Shown piece by piece: positions 23,270-33,984 of a stretch of DNA of 44,091 nucleotides. Each line of letters opens with the position of its first letter. Within the stretch, counting starts at the first letter, position 1. Below the pieces are notes generated by a model. That model was given only the letters and a program-made list of their open reading frames with translations, searched no databases and was not told the DNA's origin. Source of the DNA: Kalaharituber pfeilii (lineage: Eukaryota > Ascomycota > Pezizomycetes > Pezizales > Pezizaceae); the NCBI GenBank assembly GCA_015179045.1, contig WHUZ01000182.1:1-44091 (forward strand), in the 5' to 3' direction. The translations under genes and the position numbers were made by a program.

Positions 23270-24240
23270 GTGTTCTGACACCCTGAGTTCATCAAAAAAT
23301 GCCAAACTCTAGAAAAGAGATAGGAAGGATAAAAACAGACTAGAACACATAATTCAACAAATTTATTCAGTCTATCTTGACTTTGAATCTGACAATCCTG
23401 AAACCTCCATAGATGATAGCTCAGATTTTGGAGAAATTCACTTCAATAATCTCTCCCCCACTAATAAGGGGGATAACTTGGGGAATGTATCTTCCAATAC
23501 CGCAAGTCAGACTTCCGCTTCCCTTTCTATTGAGATTTGTGAAAGGATATTCCTTTTTCCTTCTGAATATAAAGCTAGAGTTCCATTATACTAGTATATG
23601 TTTCGTCACTCCTGGAATGCCTCTTCCAATATTTTCTAACCCTTTGTGAATACTCTAGACTACAAGCTTGCTCAGTTCTTTCAAACATATGGGATTTCCA
23701 GATATCAACCTAGAGAAGATTTATTCCCTGAAACTTATCACAGAAGAGTACCAACTTGCAGATCTTGTATCTGCTATATGCACATATTTGCAGGAATTAA
23801 TCCAGACAGATTCTAATATCAAGCATCTGTTGAGTGGCTCCACGGAGCTATTTACAGTATTGTAAATTCTGGTACCTAATCTCAGTGATAATGACTTCAT
23901 TTTGTATCACATTTGCTATACTGGAAGGCAAAAATTCTACAAGCAAGTACTAAGAGCAGATTGGGCCTGGATAGACATACTAATGCTATGCTGAAAGATA
24001 AGCTTTCAGGCAGGATTGAAGTATTTTTTAAACTTTTTGACTGCCAAACAGGTAATACTTACCATTGTACATATGTTTCTCTACTTCAATGTATTGGGAA
24101 AGGAAGGTACAAAGGTCCTAAAGGTATGCCTAAAGTCCATGTGCTGATGCCAGTGAACAAGCAAGTAATACCCATTCCTCGTATCTCTAAAATAGCTCAT
24201 CTAATCTCAATAAAGCCAGACTTGTAGTGGTATGTAAATA
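23270..24240 (+). pseudogene. Transposase-like ORF remnant (KDZ/Plavaka-type suspected)
   Basis: Broken plus-strand coding region in two parts. About 23340-23870 has a frame with few stops, an acidic Ser-rich segment (YLDFESDNPETSIDDSSDFG) and a later QPREDLFPETYHRR stretch with closely spaced Cys residues. 23913-24227 is open for 104 aa (KLSGRIEVFFKLFDCQTGN, HLISIKPDL) and, past a stop, continues YVNNQIDLAT. An RNA- or DNA-transposon ORF ending in a VNNxIDLxT-type tail is what I recall from large fungal DNA transposases, so this is my best guess. It rests on pattern memory and could be wrong. No terminal inverted repeats were delimited. Confidence 0.4.
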
Positions 24241-24270
24241 ATCAGATAGATTTGGCTACTTAGTAGAACA

Positions 24271-24454
24271 TATATTAGGCAGATGAAATGTAATTAGTTT
24301 GAACAATAAATTATGCATTATATAGTATTTTAAAGGATCTAATAATATTAAGTGGCAGTTTATATATTGGGTGGATGAAATATAATTAGTTTGGAGAATA
24401 AATCAGGCATTATATAGCATTTTAAAAGATCTAATAGCATCAAGTAAACATTCA
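24271..24454. repeat. Two-unit tandem repeat, 92-bp period
   Basis: TATATTAGGCAGATGAAATG... (24271) and TATATTGGGTGGATGAAATA... (24363) run in parallel through ATTATATAGTATTTTAAAGG / ATTATATAGCATTTTAAAAG. They lie just downstream of the transposase-like remnant. Confidence 0.75.
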
Positions 24455-24561
24455 TTAAGTATAGTATCTGGTACGATAGATCGATTACCTTACATTGCAA
24501 ATCGTAGAAGACTACATTACTATATCATCACTATTATAAATTTTTTTATAATACTTATGCT

Positions 24562-24598
24562 AAGAAACTATGGAGCTACAGTCACTCCATGGTTTCTT
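24562..24598. repeat. Inverted repeat, 14-bp arms, 9-nt loop
   Basis: AAGAAACTATGGAG (24562-24575) and CTCCATGGTTTCTT (24585-24598) are complementary except for one T/G position. It could be a terminal inverted repeat remnant or a hairpin. Confidence 0.6.
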
Positions 24599-24660
24599 GG
24601 TATGATGAGATGTAATGGCAATGCACTTTCATAGCACATGTATACTTTAGAAGTACAATT

Positions 24661-25436
24661 GTTTTTTTTTTTTTTTTTTTTAATCACATAACCTCACTTG
24701 TAGCACTTGGCCATAGCAGGGACTCTGGGCAAGACCTTATAGCCCGAAAATACGCTAAACTAACTCTCTACATACATGGCCCCTACATGCCATTGCTCCT
24801 ACTCTCCTAGCTTCTAGAACTTGACCCTGTATTCTCCTACCTTCTAGAACTTGACTCCAGCAAAGAAATTCTTTAAAATGTTATACTCTTACCCATTCTC
24901 TGCCTTTCTTTTTTAATCTTTCCCCATATTACTCCACCTCTCAAAATCTTCTGGATAGTTCTCCTGACTTCTACATTAGAAAGCAAGATGCTTCTACATT
25001 TGCACCTCTCTACACCTGTACCTATCCGATTCCGCTACCCCTAGCTTCTTCAACCACCCAGCACACCTTCCTTACTCTAGTCGTAATGTAGTGAAGTTTG
25101 ATATTGCTACTCTACTCTACTTTATAACCTTTCCTTCTCCAAAGCCCTCTACTTCTCTCTTCTCCTTTCTTTATACCTTCACCCTCTAGTGCACTCTACT
25201 TCTAGTAGCCACCTTCTTCCCCTACATCACTATATGCTTCTTCACCTACTTATCTGTCTTCTTATTGCCTGCGATTCTGATATGAGCTTTTACTCATAAC
25301 AGTTTCGCATCCCTCTCTTCCTCTTTCTTCTTGCTACTGCATTCACTACTATGCTCATATCCTCTGTCTTTCCCTTTCCCTTCCTGCCCGCCTTCTGAAT
25401 CGTCATGACAGTGGCTTCCGAATGCAGACAGATCAG
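24661..25436 (-). pseudogene. LINE 3' end with RNase H, RIP-mutated copy
   Basis: Non-LTR retrotransposon tail on the minus strand. The poly(A) tail appears as T(20) at 24662-24681. Homology to 43345-44091 covers the whole segment. The minus-strand frame from about 25436 has LHSEATVMTIQKAGRKG, matching the start of the RNase H domain in the other copy (LDSEAAVMAIQKA), with Asp changed to His. The position and an RNase H next to the 3' UTR suggest the Tad clade. The right border is the start of the Gyp-2 LTR, which interrupted it. Confidence 0.75.
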
Positions 25437-26030
25437 TATTACAGCTAAAGGTAAAGACCTACCGAATATTAGGAAGGTACTACCCTGTACTATTATAAGA
25501 CTTGCTAAGATGTATCTGATCAATACTAGGTGAGCCGTGATATACTTTGGTTGTTCGGTAGTTACCTCACAGACATGTGTATCAGTTCTTGTACGTACAC
25601 TGTACTAATTCATGCATGGTACTTATGAAGCAACTAGCACCGCTTACAATACCTTTACTAATAATGCATGGTTACAACATAGATAACGCTTTGCTTGCTT
25701 ATTGGTTTTAGAAAGGGGATCTGTGTTATCATATGTTTCTATTATGTTACTGTTTCTATATTTACTTATCTATTTTACAAGATAGTATTATTATGTTATA
25801 GTTATGTTATTAGTAGTTGATGAGTTATGTATGATAGGCACTTAATATATAAAGCTCCAGCTTCTGCCATTAGTTATAAAGAATTAAGACACTAGTGGTG
25901 TTCTAAGTTTTACTCAAAACTCTATGTTTATTGTATACCTTTTGCCTGCTCTTCTTCATTGCTTGCTTTTAGCCGCACCATTCATACCGGACCACTACCG
26001 CTTAGCAACATTGAAGTACCTGACCTAACA
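25437..26030 (+). repeat. Gyp-2 5' LTR of the fuller copy
   Basis: 594 bp, TATTACAGCTAAAGG...TGACCTAACA. TATATAAAGC is near 25847. AGTGGTGT (25894-25901) lies about 50 nt further. It is followed at 26031 by TTATACCACT, the reverse complement of AGTGGTATAA. The 3' LTR of this copy is not in the window. Confidence 0.8.
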
Positions 26031-26058
26031 TTATACCACTCGACTTCTAATTATCCCT

Positions 26059-28451
26059 ATGATCCACGTTCTACTCCTGATCATACTAATTGTATACCTG
26101 ACAATTGCTGATGACCATAATCTACTAACTCGCACAAAAGAACTAAGAGAGCAGGTTAACTTCTACCATGATGAGCTTGCATTACAGCAATTGCAGCAAG
26201 AACAACTCTATGCCAACATTGAATTTCTGTGGCAAGAGGTTGACGAGGGCTACCGGCTCCGAACAGTCACTGAAGAACACATCCGTTGGCTGGCATCACA
26301 GCTCAATATCACATGACAAGAGCTAATTATCGCCTGCTCGCATCTCTACCCCGCACAAAGAGCCAGACTCGCATAAACCATGGCATCAGCAGCATCAACA
26401 GACGATGCCATAGATATCACTACTCCCCTCGTAACCGATCCATTTATGACCTCTCACTCACCATCCCATCACTACATGAGCAATAATGAGGATGAAACCG
26501 ATACCATCATCCCGGAAGCTCAGGAAAGATAGGCAAGACCCTGCGGGCAACTTTTGATGATACACCCGCAACCGCAGCACCATATTACCTACACACTATC
26601 ATACACAATACTCGGGATGAGCTATAGGACTCGCCATTTCAAGATAGAAACTTTGCAGCCTGTGCCCCAGTGGCACCCCCTCCTCCAGTCATCACATCCC
26701 ACAGCTCCCCTACCTCGAGCAATCATGAAGAAGTTAGGAGAACCATCTAGCTCTAAGGGAAAGGAAACGGCCAAACGAACCCCCTCCATAACTAAACCTA
26801 CCCCCTTAACAGCTAAACCTGCAGCCTCTATGACTAAAGCCACCACCTGATCTTCGAACCCCACCGATAACTCTCCAGCACCATATAAGGAGATACCGGA
26901 GATGAAGGAAATGTGGAAAGTAGCAAACGAAACTGCCAATAAGCTCAAGGAGACTGTAGAGCATACCCAATCGAAAGGCCAGCAAGCACTAAGGGGAGTC
27001 GTAAATCTGACTAACCAGTTCGCAGCTCAGCGGAAGGCGGATAACAATACCATGATAGCCAACCTGAGAGCTCTGGAGGAAAAGCTCGATGCTGTTGCTG
27101 CAGCCCAAGCTGCCCAATTCAATAATACATTGAATAACCAAAGCGTCCAATTTAATGATGCTCTCCTTTGACAAAAAGCTAGGCTCGAAGATTTTTTCCT
27201 GTACGAACTAAACCCTCTTATCAGACACATGAATGATATGGGTAACACGTTGGACTACATACTGGACTTCTTGTACAGTAGCAGCAAGAAGAAAACACCC
27301 TCTGTAACGCCTCCTACTCCACCTCTGGACCCTCCGGCCCCTCCTGGTGGTAGTCCACCTCCTTCTCCAGATCCTCGTAGTGGCGGTGGTGGTGGACCTT
27401 CCTTCGGTGGATGACGACCTCCCCTACTGAGGAATCCTTCTCCATCTCGGCAAGAACCAAAAGTTCCACTCCGGATTAACATACCAATCTTCAACGGGAG
27501 ATGGGACAAAGTGAACAATTTTTTCTACCAGCTCTAATCATATTTTTGGATGACTGAAGCTGATAGCGACTAACTTAGACTTGACCTGCTTACCCAATAT
27601 ATAGAGGAAAAAGCATCAAACTGGTGGCGAGATACCAAGGACACAGTAGTGACCTAGACAGAAGCCGAAATACTCATTCGGGCTACATACTCTAATCCAC
27701 AGAAAACCGCTGAAGTTGTACAAAAATTCCAAAGGGTGAAGCATACTGGAACTATTATTAACTTCTTCATAGAGATTGACAGGCTTAACTGACTCGCCAA
27801 AGTACCAGATCAAGCCCTCATTACTATTATAATACCAAATCTCAAGGTTTAAGTTCAGAACCTAATAGCAGAACACCCTCAGGTGATGACCAACTGGAAG
27901 GAGTTCAAACTACTCACTATTTCAATCACTGGGTACGTAACCACCCCATTAGCCTTAACCCACTCCGGCCCTTCACAGAAAAATACCAACTCCTCAACTC
28001 CCCAATCATCCTCCACTCCTCTGGTATGCTATATACTCCAGAATCCAAGGAACCATGACAGCGTACCACCGCATATTAAACAAGACTGAAGAGCTTGGGG
28101 AGAATGTAGGAAGTGTGGTTGGAAAGGTCATGAAGAAAAGGACTATTGGTTAGGGTAGACATACAATGAACCCAAGAGCGACAATAAGTGAAAGCGAGAT
28201 GCAGGGACCGCCAAGACTCTTGAGAATTAAATAGAGAGAGCTTCACAAAACAAACAAAGATAAACTGACTAAGGCGCCCTCTGTATCACCGAGCTGGACT
28301 CGGATAGAGAAGATATCAAGGAGGAACCAGAGTCGGGAAACGAGTAGGAAGCCCTGACAGTACCTTTGGCAAAGCTCCCAAATATCACTCTCTCCTCACT
28401 ACTGACATTGAGTAAACAAACATTGGTGCATCTGCTTCTTGTGTGTCATTA
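26059..28451 (+). pseudogene. Gyp-2 gag polyprotein
   Basis: One frame carries the whole gag from Met at 26059 (28 nt after the LTR) to a TAG at 28449, interrupted only by point stops. Order: hydrophobic N-terminus and Gln-rich helix (26059-26316), basic Ser/Thr-Pro linker, long coiled coil (26902-27171), Pro/Gly-rich hinge (27290-27415), capsid core (PIFNGRWDKVNNFFYQL, about 27480-27890) and a CCHC-like zinc knuckle CRKCGWKGHEEKDYW at about 28106-28150 whose last Cys is now Tyr. The stops are TGA/TAG at probable Arg, Gln and Trp codons. Forms the virus-like particle shell. It overlaps pol in the -1 frame. Confidence 0.8.
28377..28383 (+). promoter_or_regulatory. Candidate -1 ribosomal frameshift heptamer C CCA AAT
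   Basis: In the gag frame the codons read CTC CCA AAT. CCCAAAT satisfies the X XXY YYZ rule. Slipping back one base enters the pol frame just before the protease region, and the gag stop follows about 65 nt later. No downstream pseudoknot was established. Confidence 0.45.
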
Positions 28452-31266
28452 GATTTAGGAAAGAAACTGGGATGGAAGAAAAAGGAAAAGCCCATCAGGA
28501 TTAGACAGGGTGATGGATCTTTGTTAAAAGAAGGAACTCTGGTTATTAATACTTCTTTTTCTTTCCTTAATGCTTTAGATTCCTGTGGTAATAAGATGGA
28601 TGGAACTTTTGATTTAAATACAGAATGTTTGGACATGGGTGATAGGGAACTTTTATTGGGATTGTTATGGTTGTCAGAAAAAGGTTTTTCGGTAGATTGT
28701 CCTAATCAGCATTTGGTTCATAATGTTTCTGGTTTAACTATTTCTTGTACTCTTGTTAATCTCTCTTCTGTTTCTATTTTGGATTTAGATAAGGAATCTT
28801 GAGAGGAAGGAGATATACTGCTAATGATTGATGCACGTAAACGGTACTCCCGTTACACTAAAGTTTTTTCCGAAGAACAGGCTTGCCAATTACCCCCTTA
28901 TACACCTTGGGACTACAAAATTCTACTTAAAGACTCTAATGCTAAAGTACCTAATGGCCTAATATATAAGATAACGTGAGAGGAAGATGAAGCTCTGAAG
29001 AGATACTTAGAAGAGCACCTCCCTGTCAGAAAGATTAGACGGTCCCGATCAGTGGCTGACGCACCGATACTTTTTGTCTGAAAAAAGAATAGATCACTAT
29101 GGTTATGTGTGAACTATCGGCACCTTAATAAGCTCACTATCCCAAACTGATACCCCCTGCTACTAATAACTGACCTCCTCGAAAAGACCTAAGGAGTCAA
29201 ATGGTTTACCAAATTAGACCTTGAGAATAGCTACTACCTTATTCAAATTAAGTCTGGCAATGAATGGAAGACCACCTTTAAGACAAAGAAAGGCTTGTTC
29301 CAATATACCATCATGCCCTTCGGATTGATCAATGCCCCTGCCTCGTTTCAAGAAATGATGGACAAGATACTGAAGGACATCGACGGAGTAGTCTAGTACA
29401 TTGATGACATACTAATGTATGGGAGAAGGACCGAACGGGAATACTAGAAGATAGTGGAACAAGTTCTGGCTAAGTTTGCCGAACACGGAATTGCCATCAA
29501 CCTTATGAAGTCGCAATTCCACATCAAAGAAACCATGTTCCTCAGCTACTTCATCAACGGGTCTGAAATCAACATAGACCTGAAGAAACTTAGTGCCATT
29601 GCCGACTGGCCTGTACCAACAAAGAAGAAGGAGGTTCAAAAGTTCTTGGGTTTCGCGAATTACTATTGCCGATTCATCCAAAACTACAGTGCAAAAACCC
29701 GACTGCTGACACAACTGCCCAGAAATGTACCTTTCACCTGGACGGAGGCACAACAACACTCCTTTAATGAATTAAAAGATACCTTCATATTCGTATCAAT
29801 ACTCCGGTAGTATGACCATACTCTACCCATGATCATAGAGACTGATACTAGCAATCAAGCTCTTACAGGCATACTCTCCCAATACCATACTACCAACTAC
29901 GTTAAAACTCTTCACCCTATCAACTTCCACACTAGGGCTCTCAACCCTACGGAACACAACTATCCTATCTGAGACAAGGAACTCCTTACTATAGTTGACT
30001 GCTTCTGCAAATGGCGTAGCTGGTTACAAGGTATCTACATCAACATATACACTGACCATCATGGCCTCACCTACTTCGCCTCCAAGCAAAGGCTTAACTC
30101 CTGACAAGCAAACTAGTATATTAAATTATGCGAGTTTGACTTCTTTATCCACTACCGGAAAGGAGTAGATAACAGGAAAGCCGATACATTAACTAGAAGG
30201 TCCGGTGACAAACCCACTGGACTTCAAGTACAACTACTCAAAGATGAGCAACTCCTAATCAATAGAGAACTTGTCGAATAAGATTATGACCTTGATGGTG
30301 TTAATGTTGATAACTGGGAAAGGAGAGAAGATAGGTTGTTAGTAGTACTAGAACAATACCGGCCTGAAGTCATGAAATAATGCCACAACTCCGATGTCGC
30401 TGGTCACTGAAGAATGCACCGCACTCATGAAATCATTTCAAGGAACTTCTATTGGGATGGATGGAAGGAAGATACCCAACACTAGGTTGTAAGTTGTGCC
30501 CTCTGCTAAAAAGCTAAAGCAGACAGACACCCACAATGGACATAACTTATTCCAATGTCCATAGCTATCAAGCCCTTTGAAGAAATCACAATTGACTTCG
30601 TCAGAGAACTACCAGAGTCAGAAGGCTTCAATACTATCCTCATCATTACTGATCGATTCACCAAAATACAATGATATATACTAGTCAAGACAACTTAGAC
30701 AGCTACCGATATCACATCCATTTACATCAACAAGATCTAGCGACACCACGGTCTACTTCTTACAATTACCTCAGACTGTGGACCTTAATTTGCCTCTGCA
30801 TGCTGGAAAGAACTCAACAATAAGCTTAATATCAAGCTCCGACTCTCCACTGCCCACCATCCCCAAACTAATGGACTCTCCGAAAGAGCCATCCAAAGAT
30901 TGAAGCAATACCTTCATATCTTCTGTCATGATCACCAAAACCATTGGACTACTTGGCTACCCCTAGGCAAGTTCACCTATAACTCCTCACGCACATCAAC
31001 TTATAGTTACACACCCTTCAAAAGCCTATATGGATTTAACCCAAAGACAATTCACGTATCGGATGACCATACCTTCGCATCACTGGCAGCAGAAGACTGG
31101 CTCGATCAGATGACTACCATTCATAATGACATCTACAACACTCTCAAGAAAATAAATGACAAGAGATCTCAACTTCATATTGAGAAATCTTGTCAATTCC
31201 AAGTAGGAGATCAAGTCCTCATTGACTGATGCAACCTTCGGGTTGTCGCCGGCAATCATAGGGTAC
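28378..31266 (+). pseudogene. Gyp-2 pol: protease, RT, RNase H, integrase
   Basis: A single frame, -1 relative to gag, runs about 2.9 kb with no frame change, broken only by TAG/TGA/TAA point stops. Protease: IGASASCVSLDLGKKLG (about 28420), with the catalytic Asp position mutated. RT: KLDLENSYYLIQIKSG, MPFGLINAPASFQ and the active site YIDDI at about 29398. RNase H: IETDTSNQALTG (about 29838) through NRKADTLTR. Integrase: His pair and Cys-x2-Cys (about 30400-30520), first Asp in ITIDFV, second in TSDCGP, Glu in GLSERAIQ, so the DDE triad is kept. The end, with chromodomain and LTR, is cut off at 31266 by the Ret-5 LTR. Confidence 0.85.
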
Positions 31267-31905
31267 TGTTACAGGCATAATCATTCTTATACTATAATAC
31301 CGTCTTATTTAAGTATCGTCAAAAGGTACTACCAACTATAAAGCCTACCAGTTGGAAGTTTAGCTAACCCGATACTAGTTAGGTCTGTGGTAGTAGAACT
31401 TCTTTAGTTAAGAAGTAAGTAACTATTAAGATTAGCAATCTTGGTTACTAACTCTTCCGGCAGCTTCTGTTGTACTATTCGTTGTACGATAACCTTTTCT
31501 TATTTTCTTATATCATCGATCTTTACATAGGGATTGGAGTTATGATGGTATTTTTAGATAGAGACTTACATTAGAGGTTCAAAGTTCTCGTATTTGTTGT
31601 TCTAGAATTTATTGTAAGGGTTGGTCAAAAAGAAAGGCTATCACTTGGCTTTTTTTCAGGGTCTGGCTTGATTTCTAGAATCCGTTCAAACTGAATTTGT
31701 TAACAGCTTTGAAGAACTATATTTTGTATAAATAGAAGCCTGACCCACCAGAGTTAGAAGGGCAAGGACCCAGAACTCAACCTTAATAAATATAAAGCTT
31801 TCTTACTACCTTAACTACTTTATTTTCCGTGACTTATATTTAATTATATTTCACATTGTACTTAGTTATTTAGTAAATGGCTTACCCCCAACGTACTCCG
31901 TAACA
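31267..31905 (+). repeat. Ret-5 5' LTR
   Basis: 639 bp, TGTTACAGGC...CTCCGTAACA, starting exactly where Gyp-2 integrase homology stops. It contains TATAAATAG near 31728 and GACCCACCA at 31742-31750, nearly complementary to TGTTGGGTC (31913-31921) just inside the element. Confidence 0.65.
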
Positions 31906-31989
31906 CTATATTTGTTGGGTCTCGTTTCGTCACAACCTCACAAATAACCAACAATAGCATCCTACAACTTCTCTGTAATTCCCAAGCTA

Positions 31990-33206
31990 TTGACTGCTGT
32001 GAACGAACTAGTCTATTGGAGATCTAAAGATAAAGTGGATTCGGATTCCAGTACAGAAGCAGCACAATCGGCCCTCACCACCACTCCAAGACCAGGACTC
32101 CAGCCTCGAACAAAGTCTCAGTCCCAGCAATTGTACATTAAGGACACTCAAGAACTAAATTGGATTCAGATCTACCAAAGCTGCGTGGATCAATTGATCC
32201 TACAGAGACAAGAGAAGCTTACCCTTCTGATTTCTATCTTAGAGGCAGTGAATCTGGGACATGTCAGCTCACTAATAGCACAATTCTCCTCATGGGTGTG
32301 GAATTTAGTTTCACAGCTTAAAGAAGATATAGCAGATGAGCTCGAAAAAACCCGAAGTAAGATAAGTTGCCTACTACCAACAGAACTACCAGTGCAATGG
32401 ATATTAACTAAAAAGAAGAATCAGAAGCCGAATTCCTAAAACAGGAATTCATCAATCTCTAACAGCAGCTCAAGTATGATGCTAACAAGTACAAGCAATG
32501 TTATGAAGTACAAATCCAAGCCAAAGCCCAAGCTTGAAAAACTAAGCTTCGAGAATAGCTAGGGAAGGAAAAAGCTGATCATAAAGCAACAGTCTTAGCC
32601 GCCACCAAGAAGTACTAACTCAAAATGGAGACTGCCAAACTCAAGTAGGAGGCAGATACTATGGAAAAGATATGGAACTTAGAGCAGCAGTACATCAAGG
32701 ATGCCAATGCTACTATTATCAAGGCCTTAGATGAGAAAAGAGCTATGGTTGCCACCTTAGAGTCTCAACTACAGGATGCCAGAATCCTTCTCGACAAGCA
32801 GAAGGCCGAGCAGAAGGATCTAGAAGGAAAAATCCTATTCCAAGAAGATGCTATTAGAGCTAGTCAAGCACAGGTAACAATATTAGAAGCAGAAATCACC
32901 TCTCTCAAGAACTAGAATAAAGAGCTGCAAGACAAAATAACAGCTCTTAAAGTCAAACTTCTGCCCTCCTGACCGCTAACTAGATCACCATCTCTGTTAC
33001 GAACAGTGACCACCGTCTTTTCCATCCGACCAGCACCATCTCCTCCTCTAAGAAAGAAAGCCAGGCATGAAACCAGACAATGGGATTCACCTGAACCTGA
33101 ACTTATTGGCTAGTACATCTTATTCGCCTGCCTCCCGACTCTAAGAACTTATGATGGCAACCTGGACGGACTACAAGTATGCAAGTCCAAAGTAATAGAC
33201 TTAGTA
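31990..33206 (+). pseudogene. Ret-5 gag-like coiled-coil protein, partial
   Basis: Starts at Met 31990 (open for 149 aa: helical QLILQRQEKLTLLISILEAV, LKEDIADELEKTRSK). It continues in another frame through Lys/Gln-rich sequence with TAG stops. A second open piece at 32661-32915 is a clean coiled coil (EKRAMVATLESQLQDARILL). After it comes a Pro/Arg-rich segment (SPPLRKKARHETRQWDSPEPE, about 33040-33105). This layout is typical of LTR-element gag, but no capsid or zinc knuckle is seen, so the superfamily is open. It stops at 33206, where Gyp-1 is inserted or recombined. Confidence 0.55.
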
Positions 33207-33945
33207 TGTTATGGCCAAGGTGGAAACTTGCCTACTACTGTGGCAAGGGGCAAGGGTTCCATTACTAATTAGCTGCCACGGCTAAAGGTGAAGACTTACC
33301 CGCCAAGGGGAAAATGCTGACCCTGCAATCGAATATAAGACCAATACTGATTGACCGGACTGATCACCCATTAGGCTTAGCTATTGATTCTCGCATCATT
33401 TAGATAGGGCAGTACTACGGAAGGGTGTGTCATCCAGAATGCAGCTTGATGCATACACTTGAATTACAGAAGCTTTATTTATATACGCACATACATTAGT
33501 ACATTCATTATCTTTGTCTCGTACTATTTTTGCATGTTTTCGTTATGTGCACCTATTACCATGAGTATTGGTATTGATAAGGAATCGCCACGGGGCCAGC
33601 CAATTATTCATTTGTTGACTCCTCATGTATGGCTGCGCTGAAGTCTATATAAGCGCCGGCTGGCGATAGCATAGTTAGAAGAATCAAGACACAAGCGGTA
33701 TACAAAGTTTCTCTATAACTCTGAACCTATCGTTTCCTCACTATGCTCATGAATCGCTCCGCTGCGCTGCGTGCTCCCTGCCGAGTAGCTGCCCTTCCGG
33801 TCTGCCGTATACACCTCCGTAGCCATTCCGACTCGCCGTATTCACACTTCCGGGACGACGCCGGCACCGCCGTTTTCCCCACTGTAGCCATAACATCCGG
33901 TCCCTTCCAGCACCCACCGGAACCAAGCACCTCATGCCTGTAACA
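33207..33945 (+). repeat. Gyp-1 5' LTR of the GC-rich copy
   Basis: 739 bp, TGTTATGGCC...CATGCCTGTAACA. It contains CTATATAAGCGCC near 33646 and AGCGGTAT at 33693-33700. It differs from the 3' LTR mainly by C-to-T and G-to-A in this copy. Confidence 0.9.
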
Positions 33946-33955
33946 TTACACTGCT
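33946..33955 (+). other. Gyp-1 putative primer binding site
   Basis: TTACACTGCT directly after the LTR. Its complement AGCAGTGTAA resembles AGCGGTGT in the LTR (38817-38824) and the AGTAGTGT/AGCAGTGT versions in older copies. It lacks the TGG start usual for tRNA-primed elements. Confidence 0.4.
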
Positions 33956-33984
33956 CCTCTTTCACCTACTACCCCGCCTCTACA

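Noticed and set aside
27255..27518. Gly/Pro-rich open frame on the minus strand.
   Set aside because: It is the complement of the Pro-rich hinge of Gyp-2 gag, which is part of a long coding frame on the plus strand.
31267..31950. Self-priming in Ret-5 (GACCCACCA versus TGTTGGGTC).
   Set aside because: The match is 8 of 9 and lies 7 nt from the LTR end, too weak to list as a finding without more copies.
33727..33965. Overlapping open frames, repeated at 38850-39066.
   Set aside because: They fall inside the two Gyp-1 LTRs and follow from LTR duplication, not from a gene.
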